From the NCBI GenBank assembly GCA_012516075.1, contig JAAYXE010000088.1, positions 1 to 40,426 on the forward strand: a DNA stretch of 40,426 nucleotides. The letters are read 5' to 3'. Source of the stretch: Chloroflexota bacterium. GTDB taxonomy: Bacteria; Chloroflexota; Anaerolineae; Anaerolineales; UBA4823. The translations under genes and the position numbers were made by a program. Shown piece by piece: positions 22,347-31,367 of this stretch. The notes beneath the pieces are model-generated. The model was given only the letters and a program-made list of their open reading frames with translations, ran no database searches and was not told the origin of the DNA. Numbering within the stretch: position 1 is the stretch's first letter; each line of letters begins with the position of its first letter.

Positions 22347-25300
22347 ATGTCTGGTCTGAACGCGTTATCCCTGGGAACTGTGCTTTTCCTGCTGGCAGGG
22401 TGGGTTCTGCTGGTATTTTTTGCTCTATTCAGCGCGTTCCAACGCTCCCGCAAAACAGCCCGGCCTATTTCCCTGCCTCAAGACGGACAGACGGACGGCG
22501 TGCTGCTGGTGGAGCCCGGCGGCCGGGTGGGATACATCAACGCCGCCGCCAGAGCATGGTTTCATCTGGGCGACGAACAACCCAACCTGGAACGCCTGGC
22601 TCGCAGGGTGCACCCCCAGCAGGCCTTTTTTAATTTGTGCGCACGCGAAGGACGGGCGCGCCTTTCGGTCGACGGCATGCCTGTCGAGGCCGCTTCCTTT
22701 GCGGCCCCTTACCCGAACGGGCATGCGCTGCTGGTGACCCTGCAGCAGCCCCAGCCCAGCCTTCCGGTCAAAAACACCCCGGATGCCTCCGGCCCGGCGC
22801 TGCAGATCCTGGCCGGACTCAACCAGGCGATCACAGCCGAACTGGACCTGGACGCCGCCCTGCAGGCCGTGCTGCAGGCGGTGGAACAGGTGATCCCGGC
22901 GGACCTTATTGAAATCACCCTCTGGGATGACAGCCAGCAGGTTTACATCCCCTACCGGCTGGGAACCGCTGCCGGCGAGGGCAGTACGGAACGCCCGCTC
23001 CTGCGTCTGGACCCACCCTGCGAGGCGCATGAGGGGCTCACCGGCTGGCTGGGGACCCGGCAGATCCCCCTGCGGCTCGATGATGTACAGAGCTTTACTG
23101 AAGCACAGCCGGCAGCCGGCCGGAAGCTGCCGCCTTTCCAGTCCTTCCTGGGCGTGCCCCTGCTGGCGTCCGGCGAGCTGGTCGGGACCCTGGAAGCAGT
23201 CAGCGCAGCCCGGACGGCTTTCAAACCCGAACATCTTGAGCTGATGCAGATCCTGGCCGGTCAGGCAGCGGCAGCCCTGCACAACGCCCGGTTGTACCGC
23301 ATCGAGCAGCAGCGAGCGCGTGAGCTGGCAGGGCTCGCCGGCCTGGCAGCTGCCGCAGCCGCTTCTCACGAGCCGGACGAGCTGTTCGCCCGCCTGATCG
23401 AACCGGTCGCATCCATGCTGGATGTGCGTATCCTGGGCTTTCTCGTTTACGACGAAAGCCGCCGCACCCTGGTCGCCCAGCCGCCTTTCCTGGGCCTGCA
23501 GCCCGAGATCCTGGAATGGAATAATATTGAACTCACCCCCGGCAGCCCGGCGGAAGAGATCTGGCTCTCCGGGGAAGCCCTGGTGACAGACTGCGCACCG
23601 CAGGACCCGCAGTTCATGTCCCTGGGACTGCACCACCTGGCGACCGCGGCCGGTATTCGCTGCCTGGCCCTGATTCCGCTGACCTCCGCCGGCCGCACCC
23701 TGGGCTACCTGCAGGCCGGGGAAAAGAAGGACGGCCGGCCTTTCGATGCCGGCGACCTGCGCCTGCTGAAGATCATCGCCGGGCAGGCCGGCCCACTGAT
23801 TGAAAACGCGGCTCTCGTCCGGCAGGCGCGCCACCGGGCCCAGCGTGCCGAAACGCTGCGCCGCATCGCCAGCCTGGCAGGGTCAAACGCCACCCGGGAT
23901 GAGTTCCTGAAATATGCGCTGCTCGACCTGGCCCGCCTGCTGCAGGCGGATGTGGCTGCCTTTTTCCTGCTCGATGAAGAACGCGGCGAGCTGCGCCTGC
24001 ACGCCGAATCGGCCTTCGGCGTTTCCCCGGAATCCGGCTGGGCCCCGATCCCCTGTTCTATTCGTGACCCGGAATTCTCCAGTACGGTGGCCGGCAGCCG
24101 CCAGCCTTTCATCACAGAGGACCTGCAGAGCCAGGTCTGCCCGCCGCGCTACCGGCCGCTCGTTGACCTCCTCGACCTGCACGCGGTGATCCACCTGCCG
24201 GTCGTGAGCGGCGAGCAGGTTCTGGGTGAACTGCTGCTGGGCAGCCGGAAAGCGGGCTTCTTCTCGCCGGGCGATGTCCGCTCGGCGGAGATCGTATCAG
24301 GACAGGTCGCCGCCGTGGTGGAGAGACCGGCCCGGGGGCAGAGCGACCACCAGGCTGCTGGGGCGGCTCCAGGCATTCTCGCCAGAACGGACGCATCTCA
24401 GGCGTATCTGCGCCCCAGCAGGGAAGAAGTGCTGCTTGAATCCACACGTCAGATCAGCGCCCGCTGGGGTCTGGAGATTTATCTGACCCTGGAAGCCCGG
24501 AGCGAGACGTCCGCGAACGGCTCCGGAAAACCTTCAGATGGGCCGGCGCTGCGGTTGATCGGGCAGAGCGGCGTGCCAGCCGGGGTCAACCCCGAAGCCC
24601 TGCTCGGTCAGCGCAACCCCATCCGTCAGGCAGCACAGAGCAGACAGGCGCTGCTGATTGCCGACCTGAAAGAGCACCCCGAATGGGAGAACTCCCCGCT
24701 GCTGCAGGCGCTGGGTCTGCAGGCGCTGATCTGCCTGCCCATCCTGGAGAACGAACGGGTGGAGGCGGTGATCCTGGCCGGCAGTAAGAGTGCACTCTCC
24801 CCCTTCATCCCGGCCGACGAACAGCACCTGCGCTTAATCGGCGGCCAGACGGCCGTCGCCCTGGAGAACATCCGCCTGCTGGCGGAGGCCCGCCGCCGGC
24901 TGCAGGAAGTCAACCTGCTGCTGGACTTCACCCGCAGGATCGCCGGGCTGCAGCGGCAGGCCAGCCCGGAGCGCTCCGGCAGCACGGCAGACATTGCCCG
25001 CCTGCTGCTCGACAGCGCTCTGAGCGCCGTCCCCACGGCTCAGGCGGCTGCTGTGTTTCTGTGGGACCGGCCTCGAGAACTGCTCATCCCACAGGCTGTT
25101 AGCGGTTATGCCAGCCAGGCGGCGCTCATGGAGATTGCCCTGCAGCGCGGTGAGGGGCTGCCCGGTCAGGCATTTGCAGACAACCGGGCCATACGCATCG
25201 CCGAGGTGGATTTCGCCCGCCACTACCGGCTGAACCCAGAAAACCTGCTGCGCTTCCGCAACGCCGCAGCCGGTGCATCTCCAGTCTCCAGCATGGTCGT

Positions 25301-28202
25301 GCCGCTGAGCGCCTTCTCGCAGGCAGCGCAGGACACGGACAGGCAGGATTCTGGCCCGGAAAGCGAACCCTTCGGGGTGGTCGTGCTGGAACATTATCAG
25401 GCTGCAGGGGCCTTCACCCCCGAAGATGAAGCCCTGATTGCCTCTCTGGCCCGCCAGACCGCCCTGGCGCTCGAAAACGCCGGCCTTTTCTGGGCGGCGG
25501 AGCGGCGCGCCCGGCAGCTGCAGGCGCTAAGCGAAGCAGCCGCCGCCACAGCGGCCAGCCTGCAGACTGATCAGCTGCGCGCTGCGCTGCTCGACCGCCT
25601 GGGCGCTGTGCTGCCTTACGACACCGCCACCCTCTGGCTGCCCGCCGGACGGGAGGCCCCCCTGCAGACCATGGTCGTGGCCGAAACGCGCGGCTTTGAG
25701 GACCGTGAAACGCGCCGGGGTTTGAGCGTGAACATCGAAGACAGCCGCCTGCTGAGCGAGATGATCCACAGCGGGGAACCGCTGTATGTCCCCGATGTCC
25801 GCCTGGACGCCCGCTTCCCCGCCATCGTGGAATACGAGCGTCTGTCCTGGCTGGGCGTGCCTCTGGTCGCCTCGAACCGGGTCTTTGGCGTGATCGCCCT
25901 GGAAAAGGCCGAGGCGAATTTCTACACCGGCGACCATATTCAGCTGCTCAGCGCTTTCGCCAGCCAGGCCGCCGTAGGCCTGCAGAACGCCGATTTGTAC
26001 GAGGAAAGCGTGCGCCGGGCGCAGGAGCTCGACATGCGCTCACAGCTCCTGGGAGTGCTGTACCAGCTCGCGCGGGAGCTGAGCCGCTCTCTGGATCTGG
26101 ACCATATTCTGAACAGCGCCATCAACGGTCTCTCGCAGGTGGTGCAGGCCTCCTGCCTGTCGGCCGTGCTGTTCGATGAGGGAGACCGCCCCAGCCTGGA
26201 AGCTGAGATGGGATACAGCGAGGCCGCCCTTCCGCTTTCCCTGCCCCTGGCACCGCTCTTTGAGCGCCTGCGGGAGACGCAGGGCATCTTCCACACCGAA
26301 GACTGGAGCAGCGAAAACGAGCTGCAGCCCCTGGCAGCCTTCCTCCAGGCGCGCGGCACGCGCTCGCTGCTGGCCCTGCCGCTGACCACCGGCGAGCACA
26401 CTCACGGCATCTTCCTGGTGCACAACGATCAAGCCTACCGCTTCAACACCGGTGAAATCGAGCTGGCCCGGGCGATCTGCAACCAGGCAGCGGTTGCCGT
26501 GCAGAACGCGCGCCTGTACGCCGAGACACGCAGCCTGAGCCAGGACCTGGAAGCGCGCGTCCTCCAGCGTACCGCCGAGCTGGAGCGCGAACACCGCCGC
26601 ACCGAGACGCTGCTCAAAGTGATCACCGAGTTGAGCGCCAGCCTGGACCTGGAGCAGGTGCTTAACCGCACCCTGCGCGTGCTGCAGGAGATGGTGGGTG
26701 CCAGCCACATCAGCGTGCTGGCCAGGCAGGGCGGCGAGCCGGAGCTGCACCACCTGGCGGCTGTCGACAGCGGTGAATCCATCCATATCGAGCCGGTGGA
26801 CCGCCTCCTGGCCATCTGGGCCGTTCAGAAGCGCCAGGCCGCCCTGACGGATGACCTGCAGCAGGACGAGCGCTGGCCAGCCCTGGCGGAGACAGACAGC
26901 GGCGTGCACAGCGCCATGATCGTCCCCCTGGTGGTGGGCGCCGAGCCGCTGGGCGCCCTGCTGCTGTATCACACCATGCCCGGCTGCTTCACCCTCGACC
27001 AGCTCGAGATGCTGCAGGCCACCGGCAACCAGATGGCAATCGCCATTAACAACGCCGGTCTATACCGCCTGCTGCGCGATCAGGCCGAAGACCTGGGCGC
27101 CATGCTGCGCGACCAGCAGGTTGCCAGCAGCCGCTCCATGGCCATCCTCGAGGCCGTGGCCGACGGGGTGCTGGTGACCGATGCCCGGCAGAACATCACC
27201 CTGTTCAACCGGGCGGCGGAGAAGATCCTGGGGTTGAGCCGTGACGAGGTCACTGGAAAGTCTCTCAAATCCATGACCGGCCTGTTCGGCCGGGCTGCCC
27301 GTTCGTGGCATGAGACGATCCAGAAATGGACCCAGGATCCGGCCAGCTACCAGCCCGGCGAGCTGTACGCCGGGGAGATCACCCTGGAGGACGGGCGCGT
27401 GGTGTCGGTGCACCTGGCGCCGGTAATCCTGCGCAGCGACTTCCTGGGCACTGTCTCGATCTTCCAGGACATCACCCACCGTGTGGAGGTCGACCGGCTG
27501 AAGTCCGAGTTTGTCGCCACGGTGAGCCACGAGCTGCGCACGCCGATGACTTCAATCAAAGGCTACGTGGATATCCTGCTCATGGGGGCCGCCGGCCTGC
27601 TGAGCGACCAGCAGAAGCGCTTCCTGGAAATCGTCAAAGTCAACAGCGAGCGGCTGATCGTGCTGGTAAACGACCTGCTCGATATCTCCCGCATCGAATC
27701 GGGCCGGGCAGCGCTTTCCATCCAGCCCCTGGACCTCACCAGCCTGGCCCGTGAGCTAACCACGGGCCTGCAGCAGCGCTCCCGGCAGGAAGAGAAAACG
27801 CTCACCATCACCTGCGAGGCGGACCCCGACCTGCCGCCCGTGCAGGGCGACCCCGAACGGGTGCGCCAGATCCTCTCCAACCTGCTCGACAACGCTTACC
27901 AGTACAGCACCCCCGGCGGCCGCATCGACGTGCGCCTGCATGTCGACAACGGTTTTGTGCAGGTAGACGTATCCGACACCGGAGTGGGCATTCCGCCCGA
28001 TGAACAGGAGCGCGTGTTCGAGCGCTTTTTCCGCGGCGAGGGCCCGCTGACGCTCGGAGTCCCCGGCACCGGTCTGGGGCTTTCCATCGTACAGAATCTG
28101 GTGCAGATGCACAACGGGCGTATCTGGCTGCAGAGCAGCGGCGTCCCGGGCGAGGGCACCACATTCTCCTTCACCCTGCCGGTTCACCGCCCTGAAATAT
28201 AA
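22347..28202 (+). CDS. giant multi-GAF sensor histidine kinase
   Basis: A 1951-residue sensor kinase. One hydrophobic segment (residues about 8-32) anchors it. A degenerate PAS-like region follows (50-115), then about eight GAF domains in series (roughly 150-320, 330-490, 500-660, 690-850, 860-1045, 1055-1220, 1230-1390, 1410-1575). Each closes with an A[VA]ALxNAxLY-type helix. A PAS domain lies at about 1595-1715 (AILEAVADGVLVTDARQNITLFNRAAEKI). HisKA follows with His1728 in SHELRTPM, then HATPase with N-box LLDNAYQY, G1 DTGVGIP and G2 GTGLGLS. Such length is exceptional. The GAF domains are diverged and none shows an obvious bilin Cys by eye. Partners are probably the REC proteins on both sides. 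Confidence 0.95.
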   Translation: MSGLNALSLGTVLFLLAGWVLLVFFALFSAFQRSRKTARPISLPQDGQTDGVLLVEPGGRVGYINAAARAWFHLGDEQPNLERLARRVHPQQAFFNLCAREGRARLSVDGMPVEAASFAAPYPNGHALLVTLQQPQPSLPVKNTPDASGPALQILAGLNQAITAELDLDAALQAVLQAVEQVIPADLIEITLWDDSQQVYIPYRLGTAAGEGSTERPLLRLDPPCEAHEGLTGWLGTRQIPLRLDDVQSFTEAQPAAGRKLPPFQSFLGVPLLASGELVGTLEAVSAARTAFKPEHLELMQILAGQAAAALHNARLYRIEQQRARELAGLAGLAAAAAASHEPDELFARLIEPVASMLDVRILGFLVYDESRRTLVAQPPFLGLQPEILEWNNIELTPGSPAEEIWLSGEALVTDCAPQDPQFMSLGLHHLATAAGIRCLALIPLTSAGRTLGYLQAGEKKDGRPFDAGDLRLLKIIAGQAGPLIENAALVRQARHRAQRAETLRRIASLAGSNATRDEFLKYALLDLARLLQADVAAFFLLDEERGELRLHAESAFGVSPESGWAPIPCSIRDPEFSSTVAGSRQPFITEDLQSQVCPPRYRPLVDLLDLHAVIHLPVVSGEQVLGELLLGSRKAGFFSPGDVRSAEIVSGQVAAVVERPARGQSDHQAAGAAPGILARTDASQAYLRPSREEVLLESTRQISARWGLEIYLTLEARSETSANGSGKPSDGPALRLIGQSGVPAGVNPEALLGQRNPIRQAAQSRQALLIADLKEHPEWENSPLLQALGLQALICLPILENERVEAVILAGSKSALSPFIPADEQHLRLIGGQTAVALENIRLLAEARRRLQEVNLLLDFTRRIAGLQRQASPERSGSTADIARLLLDSALSAVPTAQAAAVFLWDRPRELLIPQAVSGYASQAALMEIALQRGEGLPGQAFADNRAIRIAEVDFARHYRLNPENLLRFRNAAAGASPVSSMVVPLSAFSQAAQDTDRQDSGPESEPFGVVVLEHYQAAGAFTPEDEALIASLARQTALALENAGLFWAAERRARQLQALSEAAAATAASLQTDQLRAALLDRLGAVLPYDTATLWLPAGREAPLQTMVVAETRGFEDRETRRGLSVNIEDSRLLSEMIHSGEPLYVPDVRLDARFPAIVEYERLSWLGVPLVASNRVFGVIALEKAEANFYTGDHIQLLSAFASQAAVGLQNADLYEESVRRAQELDMRSQLLGVLYQLARELSRSLDLDHILNSAINGLSQVVQASCLSAVLFDEGDRPSLEAEMGYSEAALPLSLPLAPLFERLRETQGIFHTEDWSSENELQPLAAFLQARGTRSLLALPLTTGEHTHGIFLVHNDQAYRFNTGEIELARAICNQAAVAVQNARLYAETRSLSQDLEARVLQRTAELEREHRRTETLLKVITELSASLDLEQVLNRTLRVLQEMVGASHISVLARQGGEPELHHLAAVDSGESIHIEPVDRLLAIWAVQKRQAALTDDLQQDERWPALAETDSGVHSAMIVPLVVGAEPLGALLLYHTMPGCFTLDQLEMLQATGNQMAIAINNAGLYRLLRDQAEDLGAMLRDQQVASSRSMAILEAVADGVLVTDARQNITLFNRAAEKILGLSRDEVTGKSLKSMTGLFGRAARSWHETIQKWTQDPASYQPGELYAGEITLEDGRVVSVHLAPVILRSDFLGTVSIFQDITHRVEVDRLKSEFVATVSHELRTPMTSIKGYVDILLMGAAGLLSDQQKRFLEIVKVNSERLIVLVNDLLDISRIESGRAALSIQPLDLTSLARELTTGLQQRSRQEEKTLTITCEADPDLPPVQGDPERVRQILSNLLDNAYQYSTPGGRIDVRLHVDNGFVQVDVSDTGVGIPPDEQERVFERFFRGEGPLTLGVPGTGLGLSIVQNLVQMHNGRIWLQSSGVPGEGTTFSFTLPVHRPEI

Positions 28203-28248
28203 AGCCCATCCAGTGGGCCTCTGGCAGCCGGAGCATCACAGGAGCAAT

Positions 28249-28629
28249 ATGACCAGAATTTTGATTGCCGACGACGAAAAAGATATCCGCGATCTGGTAG
28301 CTTTCACCCTGCAGTTCGCCGGTTTTGAGGTGACGCTCGCATCCAACGGAGAAGAGGCCTACCAGAGCGCCCTGCAGGTGAAGCCTGACCTGGTCCTGCT
28401 CGACGTGCGCATGCCGCGCATGACAGGCTATGAAGCCTGCAAGGCGATCAAAGCCGAGCCGTCCCTGCAGCATATCCCAGTCGTTTTCCTGTCTGCGAAA
28501 GGGCAGGAAAGCGAGGTGCAGGAAGGGCTGGACTCCGGGGCAGCGGAGTACATCGTCAAGCCGTTCTCGCCGGACCAGTTAATCGCCCGCGTTAAAGCGG
28601 TTCTGCAGCAGGTAGAGTCGAAAGCTTAG
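28249..28629 (+). CDS. single-domain response regulator (CheY-like)
   Basis: A 126-residue receiver domain alone: ILIADDEKDIRDLV, phospho-acceptor Asp52 in LVLLDVRMPRMTGYE, Ser in FLSAKGQ and Lys in EYIVKPFSPDQL. No output domain, so it relays phosphate or works by protein contact. It lies 46 bases after the kinase and eight bases before the second hydrolase. The ATG at 28249 (CAGGAGCAAT upstream) fits the domain start; reading from an earlier start codon would add 12 residues of no family similarity. Confidence 0.93.
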   Translation: MTRILIADDEKDIRDLVAFTLQFAGFEVTLASNGEEAYQSALQVKPDLVLLDVRMPRMTGYEACKAIKAEPSLQHIPVVFLSAKGQESEVQEGLDSGAAEYIVKPFSPDQLIARVKAVLQQVESKA

Positions 28630-28637
28630 CTGCCGTT

Positions 28638-29426
28638 ATGAGTGTGCTTGTCCTGCAGGATGAAATCGTACATTACGAAGTGCTCGGGCGCGGCCGGCCG
28701 CTGATCTTTTTGCACGGCTGGGTGGGATCCTGGCGCTACTGGGTGCCGGCCATGCAGGCAGCCTCGGCCTCTTACCGCGCCTATGCCCTCGATTTCTGGG
28801 GCTACGGAGAATCATCCCGCAACACCTCCCTGTATTCACTGGAAAACCAGACCAGCCTGCTGGGCGATTTTATGGACCAGATGGGCGTGGTGAAAAGTGT
28901 GCTGGTCGGCCACGGGCTGGGCGCCATCGCTGCGCTGCAGTTCGCCTGCCAGAATCTGGACCGGGTGGACCGCCTGATGCTCACCGCTCTCCCCGGCCCC
29001 TCCCAGCCGCTGCCCGCGCGCCTGCGGCGCGGTTCCATGGATGCCCTGGTCGACTGGCTGCTGGGAAAATCGCCCGAGCGCCAGGTGGAGCGCACCGAAT
29101 CACTGCGTGCCGACGAAAGAGCGCTGCAGCGCGCGCTGCAGGCTGTCGAGCAGCTTGACCTGGCCTCCCTGGCCTTTCGCCTGCAGCGGCCCTGTCTGCT
29201 GGTTTACGGGCAGAATGACCCGCTCGGCGAGCCCGGCACACCCGACCTGGCTTCCCTCCTGCCCGGACACTTCCACCAGGTATTTTTTGAACAATCGGGG
29301 CACTTTCCCATGCTGGACGAGCCCGCCAAGTTTAACCGCCTGCTGGCCGACTTTCTGGCCCTCAATTCGGCAGAGAGCCTGCAGCAGCTCCAGTTGAAAG
29401 AGGAATGGAAGCGCCGGGTGCGGTAG
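28638..29426 (+). CDS. alpha/beta hydrolase paralogue lacking the nucleophile serine
   Basis: A 262-residue alpha/beta hydrolase clearly paralogous to the one at 18087: both read VHYEV-GRGRP-I-LHGW-GSW, YRxYALDFWGYGES and GHFPMLDEP or GHFIMLDEP. At residue 93 the nucleophile elbow is GHGLGA, with Gly (GGG at 28914-28916) where the paralogue has Ser in GHSMGG. The acid (GQNDPLG) and His (SGHFPML) remain. Classical ester hydrolysis through serine is therefore unlikely; it may be a binding protein or use another chemistry. It is the last gene of the signalling cluster, eight bases behind the REC gene. TTTTGAC-type promoter for thiamine genes starts just after it. Confidence 0.88.
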   Translation: MSVLVLQDEIVHYEVLGRGRPLIFLHGWVGSWRYWVPAMQAASASYRAYALDFWGYGESSRNTSLYSLENQTSLLGDFMDQMGVVKSVLVGHGLGAIAALQFACQNLDRVDRLMLTALPGPSQPLPARLRRGSMDALVDWLLGKSPERQVERTESLRADERALQRALQAVEQLDLASLAFRLQRPCLLVYGQNDPLGEPGTPDLASLLPGHFHQVFFEQSGHFPMLDEPAKFNRLLADFLALNSAESLQQLQLKEEWKRRVR

Positions 29427-29445
29427 GGACTTTCATCTTCCGGGC

Positions 29446-29475
29446 TTGACATCCCCTGAACCTATCAAGTATACT
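29446..29475 (+). promoter_or_regulatory. sigma70 promoter of the thiamine unit
   Basis: TTGACA at 29446-29451 (consensus) and TATACT at 29470-29475 with an 18-base spacer. The start is near 29482, some ten bases before the riboswitch. Confidence 0.82.
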
Positions 29476-29492
29476 GATCTTACAATCTATTT

Positions 29493-29582
29493 TGCACGGG
29501 GAGCCTGTGAGGACAGGCTGAGAGGAGGGCGTTACCCTCGACCCGCGAACCTGATCCGGGCAATACCGGCGGAGGGATTGCA
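29493..29582 (+). promoter_or_regulatory. TPP riboswitch (THI element)
   Basis: The conserved TPP aptamer parts occur in order: GGGGAGCC, a short P3 arm, GGCTGAGAGG, ACCCTCGACCC, GAACCTGATCCGGG, AATACCGGCGGAGGGA, closed by complementary TGCA ends (P1). It binds thiamine pyrophosphate in the nascent mRNA. The terminator 18 bases later and the thiamine genes behind it fit an OFF switch. Confidence 0.97.
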
Positions 29583-29599
29583 GACTCTCAGATACCGAA

Positions 29600-29628
29600 C
29601 TCTCCCCGACATCGAGGAGGGTTTTTTT
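29600..29628 (+). terminator. riboswitch expression platform: terminator that also masks the Shine-Dalgarno
   Basis: CTCTCC (29600-29605) pairs with GGAGGG (29616-29621), inner CG/CG pairs close an ACAT loop, and seven T residues follow. The 3' arm contains the ribosome site GGAGG for the TTG start at 29630. Folding of the hairpin would stop transcription and would also hide the ribosome site in any read-through mRNA. Confidence 0.8.
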
Positions 29629-29629
29629 A

Positions 29630-30271
29630 TTGCGCACCATCATCCTGGCGAATGGGGAACTGAACGACCTGCAGGCGGCGCGCGCCGCGCTTAGTAACTA
29701 CGATCTCTTGATTGCCGCAGACGGCGGCGCGCACCACTGCGCCGCACTGGGCGTCACACCAGATGTGCTGATCGGAGATCTCGATTCGCTGGGAGCGCAG
29801 GAACTCGAAGCCTTCCGCGCTGCCGGGGTAAAGATCATACGCTATTCCACGCGCAAAGATTACACAGATCTGGAGCTGGCGGTGCGGTATGCCCAGGAGC
29901 AGGGAGCCGGCGAAATCGTCATTCTGGCAGCCCTGGGAGCCCGCTGGGATATGACCCTGGCCAATCTGCTGCTCCCGGCCGCGGCGGACCTGTCCCGGCT
30001 GCGCATCAGCCTGCTGGACGGCCCGCAGGAGATCCTGCTCGTCTGCAGTGGAGAGGAGCTCGAACTGCGCGGCCGGCCGGGCGATACGGTCTCGCTGATC
30101 CCGCTGGGCGGCGACGCTCACGGGCTGATCACGCAGGGGCTGGAATACCCTCTGCACGATGAAACCCTATATTTCGGAAAGACGCGCGGCATCAGCAACG
30201 TCCTCACCAATCCCCGTGGCAGTGTGCGGGTCAGAGAGGGGACTGTGCTGTGTGTCGTGATACATCAATAG
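29630..30271 (+). CDS. thiN: thiamine pyrophosphokinase
   Basis: A 213-residue cytoplasmic enzyme that turns thiamine and ATP into thiamine pyrophosphate. Family features: LIAADGGAHHC near residue 30, PDVLIGDLDSLG, RKDYTDLELAVRYA (catalytic Asp/Thr/Asp), GARWDMTLANL and a C-terminal beta-sandwich with SLIPLGG and GISNVLT. In many homologues the fourth motif is GxRxDH; here Met stands for His. The start is TTG at 29630, nine bases after GGAGG in the terminator arm; no ATG near the N-terminus fits. Placed behind the TPP riboswitch and before the thiamine importer, it makes the salvage route self-contained. Confidence 0.94.
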   Translation: MRTIILANGELNDLQAARAALSNYDLLIAADGGAHHCAALGVTPDVLIGDLDSLGAQELEAFRAAGVKIIRYSTRKDYTDLELAVRYAQEQGAGEIVILAALGARWDMTLANLLLPAAADLSRLRISLLDGPQEILLVCSGEELELRGRPGDTVSLIPLGGDAHGLITQGLEYPLHDETLYFGKTRGISNVLTNPRGSVRVREGTVLCVVIHQ

Positions 30272-30281
30272 GAAGGCAGAT

Positions 30282-31367
30282 ATGAAACGCGGAACGATTT
30301 TACTGGTAATCCTGGTCCTGCTGCTGGCGGCCTGTGCCCCGGCGGCGGAAACCGAAAGCCCCCCGGTCCAGGAGACACCGCAGGTTGAAAACGGCGGAGA
30401 GCGGCGCACGCTGACGGTGATGACGCATGATTCCTTCGCCGCCTCTGAAGAAGTACTGCAGGCCTTTGAAGAGGAGCACAACGTCGATGTACAGATCCTG
30501 ACCGCCGGAGACGCCGGATCTGCGCTCAACCGTGCGATCCTCTCCAGGGGGAACCCACTGGCGGATGTCTTTTACGGTGTGGATAACAGCTTCCTCAGCC
30601 GGGCGCTGGATGAGGGGATCTTCGAGCCCTACGAATCGCCCCTCCTGGCGGACATCCCCGACGAGTTCGAGCTGGACCCCACGCATCACGCCCTGCCGGT
30701 CGATTTCGGCGATGTGTGCTTCAATTACGACAAAGCCTACTTCGAAGAAGCCGGTCTGGAGCCGCCCCAGCACATCGAGGATCTGGTCCGCGAGGAATAC
30801 CGCAGCCTGACGGTTGTGGAAAACCCGGCCACTTCTTCGCCGGGGCTCTCCTTCCTGCTGGCAACCATCGGCCACTTTGGCGAAGATGGCTACCTGGAAT
30901 ACTGGCAGGGCCTGGTGGAGAACGATCTGCTGGTGGTCAATGACTGGGAAACGGCATACTACGGTGAGTTCACCCGCGCCGGCGGCAGCCGCCCGGTCGT
31001 GCTCTCGTACGCCACCAGCCCGCCCGCCGAAGTGATCTTTGCAGAGCAGCCCATGGACGAGCCCCCCACCGGGGTGATCACCGCCGACGGGAGCTGCTTC
31101 CGGCAGGTGGAGTTTGTCGGCATCCTGGAAGGCACGCAGAATCGCGACCTGGCCGAGCGCTGGGTGGACTTCATGCTCTCCCCTACATTCCAGGAGGACA
31201 TCCCCCTGCAGATGTTCGTGATCCCGGTCAATGAGAATGCCGAGCTGAGCGGCGTCTTTGCGGAGTTCCTGATCACGGCCGAAAACCCGGCCGAGGTGAG
31301 TCCGGAAGAGATCAGCGCCAATCGCGAAGCATGGATCCAGGCATGGACCGACACGGTGCTGCGCTAG
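30282..31367 (+). CDS. thiB: thiamine-type ABC transporter binding lipoprotein
   Basis: A 361-residue secreted lipoprotein, signal peptide with lipobox LAAC (Cys18). The mature part is a type-2 periplasmic binding protein of the ThiB/TbpA family: LTVMTHDSFAASEEVLQAFEEEH (compare YTYDSF in E. coli ThiB), GNPLADVFYGVDNSFL, VDFGDVCFNYDK, VENPATSSPGLSFLLATIG, VVLSYATSPPAEV and FRQVEFVGIL. It would capture thiamine or its phosphates at the outer face. Ten bases behind thiN, with AGGAAGGCAGAT before the ATG. The riboswitch upstream supports the substrate. Confidence 0.93.
   Translation: MKRGTILLVILVLLLAACAPAAETESPPVQETPQVENGGERRTLTVMTHDSFAASEEVLQAFEEEHNVDVQILTAGDAGSALNRAILSRGNPLADVFYGVDNSFLSRALDEGIFEPYESPLLADIPDEFELDPTHHALPVDFGDVCFNYDKAYFEEAGLEPPQHIEDLVREEYRSLTVVENPATSSPGLSFLLATIGHFGEDGYLEYWQGLVENDLLVVNDWETAYYGEFTRAGGSRPVVLSYATSPPAEVIFAEQPMDEPPTGVITADGSCFRQVEFVGILEGTQNRDLAERWVDFMLSPTFQEDIPLQMFVIPVNENAELSGVFAEFLITAENPAEVSPEEISANREAWIQAWTDTVLR

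Noticed and set aside
22425..23834. A 469-codon open frame on the minus strand opposite the GAF kinase.
   Set aside because: The plus-strand reading has clear GAF domains; the minus frame has no domain, no ribosome site and unnatural composition.
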